A stretch of 64,000 nucleotides of DNA, from NCBI RefSeq assembly GCF_004115215.2, contig NC_041736.1, forward strand, positions 19,452,501 through 19,516,500, written 5' to 3'. The position numbers were made by a program, and so were the translations under genes. A model generated the notes under the pieces. The model saw nothing but the letters and a program-made list of their open reading frames with translations. It made no database searches and had not been told where the DNA came from. This DNA comes from Ornithorhynchus anatinus (lineage: Eukaryota; Chordata; Mammalia; Monotremata; Ornithorhynchidae). This document shows, one piece after another, positions 24,560 to 35,522 of the stretch (position 1 is the stretch's first letter; each line of letters opens with the position of its first letter).

Positions 24560-24808
24560 CCAGCGTGGCTTAGTGGAAAGAGCGCGGGCTTGGGTGTCAG
24601 AGGTCGTGGGCTCTAATCCACGCTCCGCCACTTGACAGCTGTGTCACCTTGGGTAAGTCACTTCACTTCTCTTTGCCTCAGTTATCTCATCTGTAAAATG
24701 GGGATTAAGACTGAGCCCCACGTGGGACAATCTGATTACCTTGTCTACTCCAGTGCTTAGAACAGTGCAAGGCCCATAGTAAGCGCGTAACTTATACCAT
24801 CATTATTT
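24560..24808 (+). mobile_element. Mon-1 type core-SINE, near full length
   Basis: The head CAGCGTGGCTTAGTGGAAAG is followed by GGTCGTGGGCTCTAATCC (B-box-like). The core CTCAGTTATCTCATCTGTAA and the tail AGTGCTTAGAACAGTGC and CATAGTAAGCGCG follow, ending in an (ATT)n-like tail. It is the repeat closest to HOXD12, about 400 bases from its ATG. Confidence 0.93.
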
Positions 24809-25126
24809 TCCGGAAAAAAACCTAGGCAATGAAAATGCAGTGAGTCCCAGTGATACGTGGTCGGGGGCTGGGCAAGTGACAGCATCCGCTTTCCTCCCCG
24901 GCCCGAGGTCGGTCCCTAAACCCCCGTGAGACCCTCCGGCCCCTCCCTCTTTTACAGGCCGAACCCCGCGGCCTCCGGCGCTGCCCTGCAGGGAAAAAAA
25001 AAAAAAAAACCTCCCAATATTCCGAGTGTTATCATAATCCCTGGAAAAAAAAAAAACCGGGGGTCGGGGGGATGGAGGCGGGGTCCTCGAATGGCCGTCT
25101 TTGAAGAACCTGTAGCCAAGTTTCCT

Positions 25127-25131
25127 CCAAT
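25127..25131 (+). promoter_or_regulatory. CCAAT box upstream of HOXD12
   Basis: CCAAT in the context TTTCCTCCAATCGTTTG lies 74 bases upstream of the HOXD12 ATG. No clear TATA box is seen. The interval between the Mon-1 SINE and the ATG is only about 400 bases, so the proximal promoter must lie here or include repeat sequence. Confidence 0.4.
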
Positions 25132-25204
25132 CGTTTGAGCCTGTCCTCTTATTCCCTGTTGTAACTGAATCCCGCTGCAAGAGCGGCCGAGTCCTTTGTT
25201 GGAG

Positions 25205-26928
25205 ATGTGCGATCGCAGTCTCTGCAGGTCGGGCTATGTGGGTTCGCTCCTGAATCTGCCCTCGCCCGACTCCTTCTACTTCCCCAACCTGCGGGCGAAT
25301 GGCAGCCAGCTGGCCGCCCTGCCGCCCATCTCCTACCCGCGGGGCTCCCTGGCCTGGTCGGCGCCCAGTCCTTGTGCGGCCCAGCCTCCGGGCCCCGCCG
25401 CCTTTGGCGGCTACTCGCAGCCCTACCTGCCCGGCTCGGTGCCCCTCAACCTCCCCGGGCCCGGGGCCAAGGACGGCCCCGCCGAGCCCCGCAAGTACTA
25501 CGGCCCCGAGGCGGGGCTCAGGGCGGAGGAGCGGGGCCGCCCCCGGCCGGGGTTCGCCCAGGACCCGACGGGCCTGGCCCCCGGCCCCGGCCCCGGCCCC
25601 AAGCCCTCCAGGTACGAGCTGTCGGGCGGGGGGCGCAGCCAGCCGGGGGCTGCGGCTCTGGGCGAAGGGGGCTCCTGCGCCGCCGCCTTCAGGGACCTCG
25701 CCAAGAGCCCGCTCAACTTGAACGTGACGGCTCAGGAGGCCGGCGGCGCCTCCTGCCTCCGACCTTCGCTGCCCGACGGTAAAACGCGCTCGGGCCGCCC
25801 CCTGCCACCCGGTCCTGTCGCCTCTCCCCGTCCAAGGCCAGACCCGGCCGGGGGCGGGGACAGAGGAGGGCCCCGGGGGGCTGGGGACAGGGTGCCCGGA
25901 GACTGGCAGGACGGGGCCCGGAGGGCAGGGGGCTGGGGGCAAGGGGCTGAGATCAGGGGATCGAGGGGCAGGGGTCGGTGGGCTGGAATATGGAGTGCTG
26001 AGGGACGGAGGGCTCGGTGGGCTCGGATCAGGGGGCCCGAGGAACAGAGGGGTCGTTGGGCAGGGGACTGGGGGCAGATGAATGGGATCAAGGGGTGACG
26101 AAGGGCAGGGGTCAATGGGCAGGGGTAGGGGGCTGGAATCGGGGGTACCGAGGGGCAGGGGTCGGTGGGGAGGGAACAGGGGGCAAGAGACCGGGATCAG
26201 GGGTGCCGAAGGGCGGAGGGGAGGTCAATGGGTAGGGGGCTGAGGGCAAGGGACTAGGATCAGGGGTGGCCAAGGGGCAGGGCGATCAGTGGGTAGGAGA
26301 CTGGGTGCAAGGGGCCTCGGCTCAGGGGTGCGGAGGAACAGGGGCCCGGCCGGCAGGGGATTGGGTTCTCAAAAATGGGTGGAGGAAAGGTAAGGGGCAC
26401 GTGAAGGGCAGAGGTCTGGGAAGGGAGGGACGGGATTCTGGTGGCTGAGGGCAGGGAGCTGGGGAAGGGGGGACTGAGGCCTAAAAAGCGGGCGGAGGGA
26501 GGTTTGGGGCAGTAGGCGTCAGAGGGCTGAGGAGCCGAGAGGCAGGGGGACGGGGAGATTGCGGGGCTGGGGGTCGATGGGGAGAGGGGAGAAGCGCCTT
26601 GGCACGGGCTGGGCACACTGCCTGGCGGGGGCCGTAGAGTGGCTGGGGGCTCACGACTCGTCCGGGCTGGGGATGCGGGTGTGTTTCAGGGCTGCCCTGG
26701 GGCGCGGGCCGGGCCAGGGCCCGCAAGAAGCGGAAACCCTACACAAAGCAGCAGATCGCGGAGCTGGAGAACGAGTTCCTCCTCAACGAGTTCATCAATC
26801 GGCAGAAGCGGAAGGAGTTGTCCAACAGACTGAACCTAAGCGACCAACAGGTCAAAATCTGGTTCCAGAACCGCCGGATGAAGAAGAAGCGGGTGGTGCT
26901 GCGGGAGCAGGCGCTGGCCCTCTACTAG
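25205..26928 (+). CDS. HOXD12: Homeobox protein HOXD12
   Basis: HOXD12 is a posterior ABD-B class transcription factor active in distal limb and urogenital patterning. Exon 1 is 25205-25778 and exon 2 is 26690-26928 (stop TAG), separated by a 911-base GT-AG intron; the product is 270 residues, the human length. The start is the ATG of [18 protein letters not shown], which aligns with the human N-terminus. Further conserved blocks are [35 protein letters not shown] and [11 protein letters not shown] at the exon junction. The homeodomain spans residues 202-261 ([20 protein letters not shown] onward, [13 protein letters not shown]) and the C-terminus is LREQALALY. Exon 1 is strongly GC-rich with Pro/Gly runs. 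The intron carries a G-rich minisatellite. Confidence 0.97.
25925..26390. repeat. Degenerate G-rich minisatellite in HOXD12 intron
   Basis: Roughly seven to nine copies of a 60-65 base unit built from GGATCAGGGGTGCCGAAGGG, then CAGGGGTCAATGGGCAGG and GGGCTGGGGGCAAGGGACT. Copies are quite diverged. G content of the sense strand is very high, with many G-run spacings suited to G-quadruplex folding in the pre-mRNA. Confidence 0.85.
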
Positions 26929-26989
26929 CCTCGGCCTCCCTACATCACTCGACTGGATCCTGTCTACTCTGCCGCGTCGTTGGGGGTCC

Positions 26990-27058
26990 TGCCGGGGTCG
27001 CCCTTGCCGGGGTCGCCCTTGCCGGGGTCGCCCTTGCCGGGGTCGCCCTTGCCGGGTC
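26990..27058. repeat. 15-bp tandem repeat downstream of HOXD12
   Basis: About 4.5 nearly exact copies of GGGGTCGCCCTTGCC start about 60 bases past the HOXD12 stop codon, in the presumptive 3' UTR. Confidence 0.93.
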
Positions 27059-30000
27059 CTGGGGTTGACTCCCCCGCCTCTCCCTTCCCCTCTGGAATGG
27101 CTGGCTCCATCCCCCGCCTTGAGACTCACCGACGGGGGCCATGCCTGGCCCCACGGGCCATACCCGAAGGGCGCTATGTCCGGGGAAGGCTGGAGGCTGG
27201 AAGGGCGCGTGTCATGTGTCCACTTCGGCTGGATGGGCGGAAGAAGGGGGAGGGGGTAATTAGGAAAGGACCAGGAGCCGCGTCGGGGCTTTCCACGAGG
27301 GTTCTTTGGACTTCTTTTATCCCCTCTTTTCGACCTTATGGCCCGCGGGGGAGCGGCCGAGGCCTGCTTGGTCAGGGCCAATGTGTGGCGAAGGAGGCTG
27401 GGTCCTCGCTGGGACTGCAGTCCCCGTGGCCGGGGCCTCGGAGGGAAAGCAGAACCCAGAGGGCGAGCTGGGGGAGGGGCGGGAAGGGGGGAGGGGGAGA
27501 AGAGGGGGGCTGGACACGTGATCCGTCCACAAGACCCACCGACTGCCCATGACTCCCGGCCCCTGGGCTCGTCTTCCTGGCCCGGGCCTGGGAGCCCCTA
27601 GGGCAGAGCCGCTCTTGCCCCTGGCCAGGGCCGAGGCTGGCTGTCTGCTCCACTTACGGTGGGAGGGAGAAGAAGCGAGAAATTCTTTCATTCTGCCTGG
27701 AAATGTGGTTTTCCTGTCGCTGTGGGGAAAGGTGTCGACGTGTCTTTCTTTCCTGAATTACCGTGATGGGCTGCTACCGGGAGCCAGGGGGAACTCTCCC
27801 CTTCTCCCAGCCCGCTCCCCTCCACCCTCATCTCCCCGGCTCTGTGGCCTCTCTGGGCCTCTGCCGGTCCCTCCTGGAAAAGGCAAGGGAAGCGCACCGT
27901 CTCCCTCCTCCGGCCCCCTCCTCCGACCTCCCCAACCCCTCCCGGGGCCCAGAAGAAAGATTTAAGTAGGAACCGGGGAGCGGTTCCGACGGCTCCGTGG
28001 GGCCTTTCCATGGCCAGTCCCGACCGGGCACGAAAGCCCTCGGAGGCCGCCCTGCTTGGATGCTGGAAATTCCCCCCAGTTCTCTATAAAGAGAGAGAGA
28101 GAGAGAGAGAGAGAGACCAGCTCCAACCCTCCCCGCCCGGGAAGCCTCTTTGCATGTTTTGCATCGGACACAATCGTTTGATTCTTCGGGTCCTCTAGAC
28201 AAAGACAGTATTCCGAAGAAAATCGACTCCCGGCTCCAAGCCGGGATCCTCCCAGTGTTGGACCGACTGGCTGAACCCAAATCCTCCCTCGTTCCTCCGG
28301 AAGCTGCAGTTGCGGGTTGGTGGTTGCAGTTCGGGGAACGTGAAACTGGTTTTCGAGCCCTGCAAGACACAGGGCATTAAACTAGAGGTTAAAACGTCAA
28401 GAAAAAGGCAAGAACATCCAAAGCTGGGGGTGTTTGAAGGCGCTCGCGAGCGCGACCACGCGCGAGTTTATGTGACTCTGTGTGTGTGTATTTGGGCATG
28501 GGCACATAGGCAGAGACACACTCAAACATGCTTTGTGTCTATCACATTAGACGCTAACTCTTTCCCCACGGTGTCTCAGTGGCTCCGTTCAATTTCAGCG
28601 TCCTTTGAGTTGGAGGCAAAGCCTCTGTCTGAGCCCGAGGTTGGCCGCAGCTTCTCCGAAATAAGGGCGATGCCTCCGTTGGGAGGCGCCGAGATATTCC
28701 ACTGGAAATTGGACTGCGGCTCGGGAGAGTGGGAATGGGTGGCCCCATAGGGAAAATGCATTTCGCCGCTGACATGGGGTGTCGGCCGACCGAGGGAGAA
28801 GGTCAGCAGCCTCCCAGGGCGGTTCCAGACCAAAATTTGGTTTGAACGGAAATCTCTGCGGGCCTAGGGATGAGGCGATACTAAAGTCTGAGTGCCAAGG
28901 CCGGCAGGAGGTAAACTGGCCAAGCCTCGGATTCTTAATAATTTGCGCTCCCACTTCTCGCACCCGGGTCTTGAAACTTCCCTGAAAAATTTAAAAGCTG
29001 ATTATTGTTTGTTTGGTTTCTTGGCGATTGGGAGTGAATGGAAGAAGATAGAGTAACGGGTAGAAGTAACCCATAATCGCGCCATAGTTGAGGAATGACT
29101 GGCGTGAGAGGGGAATCGAGCTGGGGAGAGGGCGATAGATTTCTGTCTGAGCTATCGGGTTTCCTCATCGAAGCGGAGCGAACAAAGGCGGCAGAGGACA
29201 ATAATGCATTGATTCAGAGAACCTGGGAAATGGATTTATTCGAACTGAACTGGAGTTCGGAGGAAAACAAATGCCCTTTCTCCTAAAACGGCTTTAAAAA
29301 AATAAAATAAACACTCTTCCTTAGAAACTTCTGAAAAAAAAGAAAAAAACACTTATTCCTGAGGCTCCATTCCTCAGGCGATGAATGAAGCAGCCGAAAA
29401 GCAAACCCACTTGCTCTTGTTTTCGATTTATCTTTTCCGTTCGTTCTTTCCCTGACTTCTCAGTCGAATCCCCGGCGAATGCACAGTGCGTGAGCGTGGA
29501 AGATGTTTTGTATACAAACATACACATATCCTATGAAATTGGACATTGCAGTGTTAGGACTAATCGGGCAAAACCTTGCTTCTTCCTCAGTCCCTCTCTA
29601 GTAAGTTTGATGGCTCGTGGTCTACCAGAATTTAGTAGACTGACTCAATTCTCTAGGAAAAAAAATCATTTGGAGAGGCAGCTCGCAGGCAGAACTGGTC
29701 TCTAAATTATCTCGTGACTGTCAAACGGGAAAATGTCACATAAACGGGGTCACCGGCCCGAATCCGTTTGAGATTCTCCCAACCCCAAATCTAGGGGGAC
29801 ACTCCTCTTTGGGTCCCTGCCTACAGTTTCTCGCCATGGGACCCCCGGCTCCCACCCCTCCTTGAGGGAGTCGCAGAGGGAAAAATTACAGCCAGTGGGT
29901 TGCGGGGGAGGCAAGATCTTTTTTCTTTTTCTTTTTTTTAATTTTCTTTCGACTGGAAATCCTCAGAACCCAGGATGGTTTTTCTCCGCACTCCTTCTCG

Positions 30001-30239
30001 GTGAGCAGTCCAGGAGGCGCTGAGATGGTTTTAAATGGCCTGGGGTGGGGGTTTTTTGTCGTTCTCTAAAAGGGCATAAATAATTAAAGTTTGGCAGGGA
30101 GGAAAAGCTTTCTTGCAGAACTGTAGTGGCAATAAATGAAATGACTCAGAATCTCTTCCCCAGTCAGTTTTACGAGAGCTGCCAGACAGTGTCTGTTCAC
30201 GTTCTCCAGATACTAGAGGCGCCATAACAAAGTTAAGGT
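27059..30239. other. HOXD12-HOXD11 spacer, first half
   Basis: No gene is supported. GC-rich DNA (27059-28100) is followed by a (GA)n run at about 28087-28116 and mixed unique DNA. About 28930-29750 is AT-richer. About 30030-30260 has the complexity of conserved non-coding DNA (GGGCATAAATAATTAAAG, GGCAATAAATGAAATGACTC, AGAGGCGCCATAAC). I see no clear HOXD12 polyadenylation signal close to the stop; the clustered AATAAA hexamers near 29300 are 2.4 kb away. Confidence 0.45.
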
Positions 30240-30920
30240 CAAGGTAGCGTTTTATCTTGGGTGGCACGAATGTGCGGCATCTTGTCCGGCCGCCGGGGCC
30301 GAAGATCGCCATCGGGCCACCGAGGGGCCCCCTCTGCTCCCTACCCTGCCGCTGGGGGGGCCGAGATGGTGGCGGATGAAGAGGGGACGGGCCCAGGTTC
30401 TTGGCGGTAACGTCTTCCCGGTTCGCGGCGGATGAGGCTGAACGGGATGGAGCGGGATGGAGCGGGAAAGCGAAGCTCTCGGAATGCGGGAATGGGGTGG
30501 GAGGGAGGAAGGGGGGCGCGAAGCCACGGCCTCGGAGCCTTCTCCTAGCGGGATCTGAGCTGGGGAGAACGACGATGACCCTGCTCCCATTCCTTTGCGA
30601 GTCGCCTCGACGATGGCGCGCCCTTCCCTCCCCCATCTCTCCCTCCCACCCACCCACCCCCACCCCCGGCACACCTCCGCCCCCGCTACAACGCGGGTTC
30701 TGCCCAAGCCCGGCGTCGCCATGTCGTTGAACTTGAATGGCTCGAACTCTCCCGGTCTCCTGGCGGGGTCGTCCGATCCGGAGCCAGGGACCTCAGGCGA
30801 GCAAGGGAGAGAGGGAGGGAGAGAGAGAAAAAATTCCCCCCCTACCTCGCCCCTGGCCCGCTAGGAGCCCCTGGACCTCAATCTGGCGCACTGCGGAGGG
30901 GCCGAGGAGCCATTTTAAGA
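30240..30920. promoter_or_regulatory. Candidate Polycomb-response-like block with YY1 cores
   Basis: A CpG-rich 680-base block holds several GCCAT cores in both orientations: 30308-30312, 30613-30617 (minus), 30718-30722, 30737-30741 (minus) and GCCATTTT at 30909-30916. It sits between HOXD12 and HOXD11. A human element at that position (D11.12) with YY1 sites and CpG richness recruits Polycomb. Positional and compositional analogy only; homology is not shown. Confidence 0.35.
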
Positions 30921-31664
30921 GCGTGGGCCGGGGGGCGCCGCAGGCAACTCAAAGGAGGAAGGGGCTGAGCTGAGCCGGGCCGGGGGCTGGGGAGGGGGTA
31001 GGGTCTGGATGGGACGGGGAGAGGGCCGGGGGTGGGGTCGGGTCTGGGCTGAGGCTGGGGGTGGGTCCTGGACTGGCTGGGCTGGGGATGGGGGTGGGCT
31101 GGATGGGGGTTGGGCTGCCGGCTGGCATTGGAGTTGCCGCAGGGTCTGCGGGAGCGGAGAGGAGTTGTTGGGGAGGGGGCGGCAGGGATCGGAAAGGACC
31201 CCGCCTCTCTGGGTGTCTGGGTGGCAGAAAGAGGTACGGGGAGCTCGGGGTGGGACGGATCTTTGGGGTGAGGGAGGCACCCTAGGTTGGGGGGAGGCCG
31301 CCACCCTCCAACGCCTCTGTCCCCGGCCTGTAGACGCAGGGAGTGTAAGGCGTGGTGGGGGGGGGGAGTTGCCGGAGGCGAGGAGGGGGGCCGGAGGGGA
31401 CATCGGCTAGCCAAGAGATATTAGCTTGGACCACCCGTTCCGTCCCTGGCTGTAGGCAGTGGTCCCGGCGAGGCTGCAGCGCCGGCTCGCTGTCGGCCAG
31501 CCGGTCCCGGCACGGAGTGGCCCTCGAGGGCGAAGGCCCGCTGCCTTCGGCCAGTCCTGGTGGGTGGGAGCTGCCGGCGGTTTGGTTTGGGGTTTGATCG
31601 GGGGGTCTGCCCGAGAGAAGCGCCGTACTCCCCGAAACGGAGGGAGCGTTATGCCGCCCTGGAA

Positions 31665-32735
31665 GGGTGTGTGTGTGTGTGTGTGTTTGTGTATGTGGGG
31701 AGGGGTGGATGGAGCGGAATTGGAGGCTCCAAGATGGGAGGTCCGAGGAGCCTGTTTCCTCGTCGCCCCAGGCCTCGGGGCTCCGGCCCGTATGGGGAGC
31801 TGCATGCCCAGGGCTTCGGGTCCAGGCCCAGGGCTCCGGGTCCAGGCCCTGGGGTCACCATGCCCAGGCCCGCCCTGGAGGTGGTGGTGGTGGGGAACGG
31901 CGGGAGTTGAAAAAGGGACGGATTGGGGTTGAAAGAACCACCCCCCCTCTCGGCTGGGGCTGCTGAAGCCCTCTGGATCTGCGGCCTCTAAGGGAGCGGG
32001 AAACACCGACTCGAGGTCACCGTGGGGCTGTGCGGACGGTCGGCCGATGGTCTGTCCGTCTGTCTGTCTTCCTGCTCTGACTGCTCTGTTTGGGGAGGAA
32101 ACCCGAGGGCCTTTCCTTCCTGAAAAGCGGCCCCGGCTGAGTCCCAGACTATCTCCAGTCCTCCAGAAAGGCGGTCTCGGCGCATCTTCTCTTTCCTCAG
32201 CCCGTTCTCGTTCCAGCGCCCGTGGGTAGCCACCTCACCTCGCTGCTGTGGATATGTGTGCCTAGGTGCTTGTGGATGTGTGTGTTTGTGTGTGTCCTCG
32301 TATACCTACATATGAAAGGCTGGTCTGTCAGTGCATGTTTCTGTGTCCTTGGGCGTGTCTATGTGTTGGTATGTCTGCGCGTGTTTCTGTGCTCACGTAT
32401 ACATCTCTTTTTTCCCCTAGTGCGTTCTTTAGCTGTTTGTCCGTGGGTGTTTCTGTGTTTGTGCATACCTGGGTCTGTGTGTGTGAGTGTGTGTGTGTGT
32501 CTGTGTCTGTGGGTACACTCTTAGGTGTGCGTCGGTGTTTCCCAGTGCGACGCCCTTGTGTATCTACGGAGTGTTTCTGTATGTCTGTCTGTGGACGTTT
32601 GTGTCTGTGTGCCACCTTAGGGATTGCCAGTGCGTGTCTCTGTGTCTCTGTGTGTTCCCGTGTGCCCGCCTGTGTATCTGTTCGTGTGTGCCTATGCCTG
32701 TGTGCCTGAGTGTACCTGTGTGTATTTGACTGCGC
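31665..32735. repeat. (GT)n run and long degenerate TG-rich tract
   Basis: A GT run lies at about 31666-31688. From about 32250 to 32735 there is a degenerate tract rich in TGTGTGTTTCTGTG and TGTCTGTG, with CGTGT and CCTG interruptions. It looks like an old, decaying TG microsatellite. The Val/Cys/Ser-rich frames here are not genes. A further GT-rich patch lies at about 33168-33222. Confidence 0.8.
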
Positions 32736-33390
32736 TCGTGTCCGTGGGCTTTTTTTTTTTTGGCGTGTCTATGCGTCTTTCCTTCTGGGTGATCGGATGA
32801 CTGGGTGTAGGCATCGCGATATAGACACATCGGTGTGGAGTGCCAGTCTCTTTGCCCGTGTGGGTCTGTGTAAGGGAAGGGAGGGTGGGGGTGGGTGCTG
32901 GGGCAGGAGAGGGTTTGAGCCCCACGCGGGACCGTTGAAGGGGGAGCTCTGCTCGTCCTTCTTTCTTTTGGAGCCGGCTTGGCGTGGCAGGAATGGGGAC
33001 TTGTTACTCGGAAGCAAATTCGCGGAGCCGAGTTGATATGTAAATCAGGACTCTCTTCTCCTAGGGGAGCTGCCGGGTAGGAACGCCCCTTGAACAAGAA
33101 GCGCCAGGCTCGGAGTGCGACTGAAAGCGTGGGGGTGCGGGGGGGGAGGGGGGAGCCGCCGTGTGCGAGTGTGTGTGAGTGTGTGCGCTCGCGTTTGTGT
33201 CTGTGTCTGTGCGTGTCCGTGTCCAGGACGGAGGGACGGGCGGTCGGGAGGAGGGGGCGCGCACCTAGGAGGATTTGGGAGCCTCACACCTTGACACCTC
33301 GTTCTTGCGCTTCCCCCTGACTTGGCGCGTTCAATCCCGGTACTTAAGGCCGGCGCGGGAGCCGGGCCGCCGGTGGTGGTGGCGGCGGGG

Positions 33391-33393
33391 TCT

Positions 33394-33465
<72 letters not shown>

Positions 33466-33500
33466 CCTCTTCCTCCTCCTCCTCCCGCTCCTCCTCGCCG
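33391..33500. repeat. (CTCCTG)n hexamer repeat upstream of HOXD11
   Basis: About 12 CTCCTG hexamers followed by (TCC)n lie 300-400 bases upstream of the HOXD11 ATG. The plus strand reads as Leu or Pro-Ala runs; these are not genes. Confidence 0.93.
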
Positions 33501-33631
33501 GGCGTCCGGGGCTCAGGTGCCGGCGGGGCCTCCACCTCGGCGGCCGCAGGACCGGCCGGCCCGCCCCCCACGCGGCTCCGGGGGCGTCTCGGCGCTCGGC
33601 TGATATAGATATAAGGACATTTCTCCATGGC

Positions 33632-33664
33632 GTCACGTGACATAATTACCACCAGAATCAATCA
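33632..33664 (+). promoter_or_regulatory. HOXD11 proximal elements: palindromic E-box and PBX/HOX site
   Basis: GTCACGTGAC (33632-33641) is a perfect USF/MITF-type palindrome. ATCAATCA at 33657-33664 is TGATTGAT on the minus strand, a PBX-HOX composite core. Both lie 130-165 bases upstream of the HOXD11 ATG in sequence of low GC compared with its flanks, which suggests conservation. Binding is inferred. Confidence 0.55.
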
Positions 33665-33796
33665 AGATGAATTGCACGTCAGCGCCCGGTGGGGATTTTT
33701 TCTTAGTTGATCCTGTCCAAAGCCTCTCGTGCGATAGATGGATCTTGTCGAAGGCGCGGGGATCTGCCGGTCGCCCGCCGCCGCCCCGACGAAGAC

Positions 33797-34138
33797 ATGA
33801 CCGAGTTTGACGACTGCGGCCCCGGCGCTGCCAACATGTACCTGCCGGGCTGCGCCTACTACGTGGCCCCGTCGGACTTCCCCAGCAAGCCGTCGTTCCT
33901 GTCGCAGGCGTCGTCCTGCCAGATGGCTTTCCCCTACTCGTCCAACCTGCCCCACGTCCAGCCCGTGCGCGAGGTGGCCTTCCGCGACTACGGCCTGGAC
34001 CGCGGCAAGTGGCCCTACCGCGGGGGCTACGCGCCCTACTACGCGGCCGACGAGGTCATGCCCCGGGACCTGCTGCCGCCGGCCGGACGCAGGCCCGAGG
34101 TGCTGTTCAAGGCGTCGGAGCCCGGGCTCGGCCCCTCG

Positions 34139-34171
<33 letters not shown>

Positions 34172-34256
34172 TCCAACTTCTACAGCGCCGTGGGGCGCAA
34201 CGGGATCCTGCCCCAGGGCTTCGACCAGTTCTACGAGGCGGCGCCGGGCACCCCCT

Positions 34257-34292
<36 letters not shown>

Positions 34293-35522
34293 TGCAGCAG
34301 CAGCAGCAGCAGCAGCAGCTGCAGCAGCAGCCTCCGCAGCAGCCTCCGCAGCAGCCTCCGCAGCAGCCTCCGCAGCCTCCGCAGCAGCCGCCGCCGGTGG
34401 AGCCCGACGGGGCCGCCGCCGACAGCGACCTCAAGCCCCTGCCCGGCGGCGACCCCTGCGGCAAGGCCACCTCCAGCCCCGACCCCAAGGGGGCGGCGGA
34501 GCGCGGCGGGGCCCCCTCCGGGGAGGCGGGGGCGGAGAAGGGCGGCGGCGCAGGTACCGGGGTGCCCCGGGTGGGGGCGCCCGGGGGGCGGGGAGGGGGC
34601 CGGGGCCGCCCCCACCCCGCCTCCGCAGACCGCGTTTTATGTGCCATTTTATAAGCACCCGAAGGCCTTTATACATCCTCTAAGATTGCCCTGCCCCGCT
34701 GTAAAGCCCGTTTATGATAGGAAACCAGTCTAGGTGGGCTCGGGGTCGGGGGCGGGGGGAGGGGGTCCCCGGAGGAGGGGACGCTTGGGGGGGCTGCGGG
34801 ACTTCTGGGGAGAAAGGGCCGGGGAAGAGGAGCTCGGCCCCCGTGTCCGTCCACGCTCCGGGAATGGGATGCAGGAAAGTTTTCCCAGCGCTGGACTCGA
34901 GCCAAATGTCGGCAGAGCGCGCCCTCTCGCCCCCACGCGGGCCTCCGGACGGGCGCGTGGGTGGAGGCGGCCCCCTGTCCACCGCTCGGGGGGACGGGAG
35001 CCTCGGCTCGCCCTTCCCCTCTTTCCCCCTCCATCCATCATTCCCCCAGGGACACTGGCCCGGTCCTTCAGGAAGAATGGGGATGCTGTGTCACTCGCCT
35101 TGGGAAGGGGGAGGGGTGGCGGGGGGCCAAGGTTAGCCCGGGTGCCTTTCCCGTTTAGAGGCCGACTTGGGCCGGGGACGGGGGGCCGGACCTGCGGGGC
35201 GGGAGGGGGGTCTGGGGGCGGGTGGGGGGGGGGGTCGCTGGGTGACCCCCCGTCTCCATCCCATTTCGGGTCTCTTTGCCTTTCAGTCGCCCCCCAGCGA
35301 TCCCGGAAAAAGAGGTGCCCCTATACCAAATACCAGATCCGAGAACTGGAACGGGAATTTTTCTTCAACGTGTACATAAACAAAGAGAAAAGACTGCAAC
35401 TGTCCCGCATGCTGAGCCTCAGTGACCGCCAAGTCAAAATCTGGTTCCAGAACCGCAGGATGAAAGAAAAGAAACTGAACAGAGATCGACTCCAATATTT
35501 CACTGGAAACCCCTTGTTTTGA
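33797..35522 (+). CDS. HOXD11: Homeobox protein HOXD11
   Basis: HOXD11 patterns zeugopod, kidney and sacral structures with HOXA11. Exon 1 is 33797-34553 and exon 2 is 35287-35522, with a 733-base intron; the product is 330 residues (human 338). The start is the ATG of [20 protein letters not shown]; an open extension reaches back to 33707 but aligns with nothing. Conserved blocks are [40 protein letters not shown] and [20 protein letters not shown]. The protein has 11 Ala at residues 115-125 and an unusual Gln/Pro tract at 155-200 (Q11-L-Q8-L-Q3 and then PPQQ repeats), where human has a short Pro-rich segment. The long Gly/Ala insertion of human exon 1 is absent. The homeodomain is 258-317 ([20 protein letters not shown] onward), ending [13 protein letters not shown]. 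The recognition-helix turn reads LSLSDRQ rather than the usual LNLTDRQ. Confidence 0.97.

Noticed and set aside
32250-32735. Cys/Val-rich frames in the TG-rich tract
   Set aside because: Open only because of the degenerate TG repeat. No start context, homology or splice structure.
33322-33661. Pro-Ala, Leu and Arg-Ser repeat frames upstream of HOXD11
   Set aside because: They are translations of the CTCCTG hexamer repeat in the promoter region.
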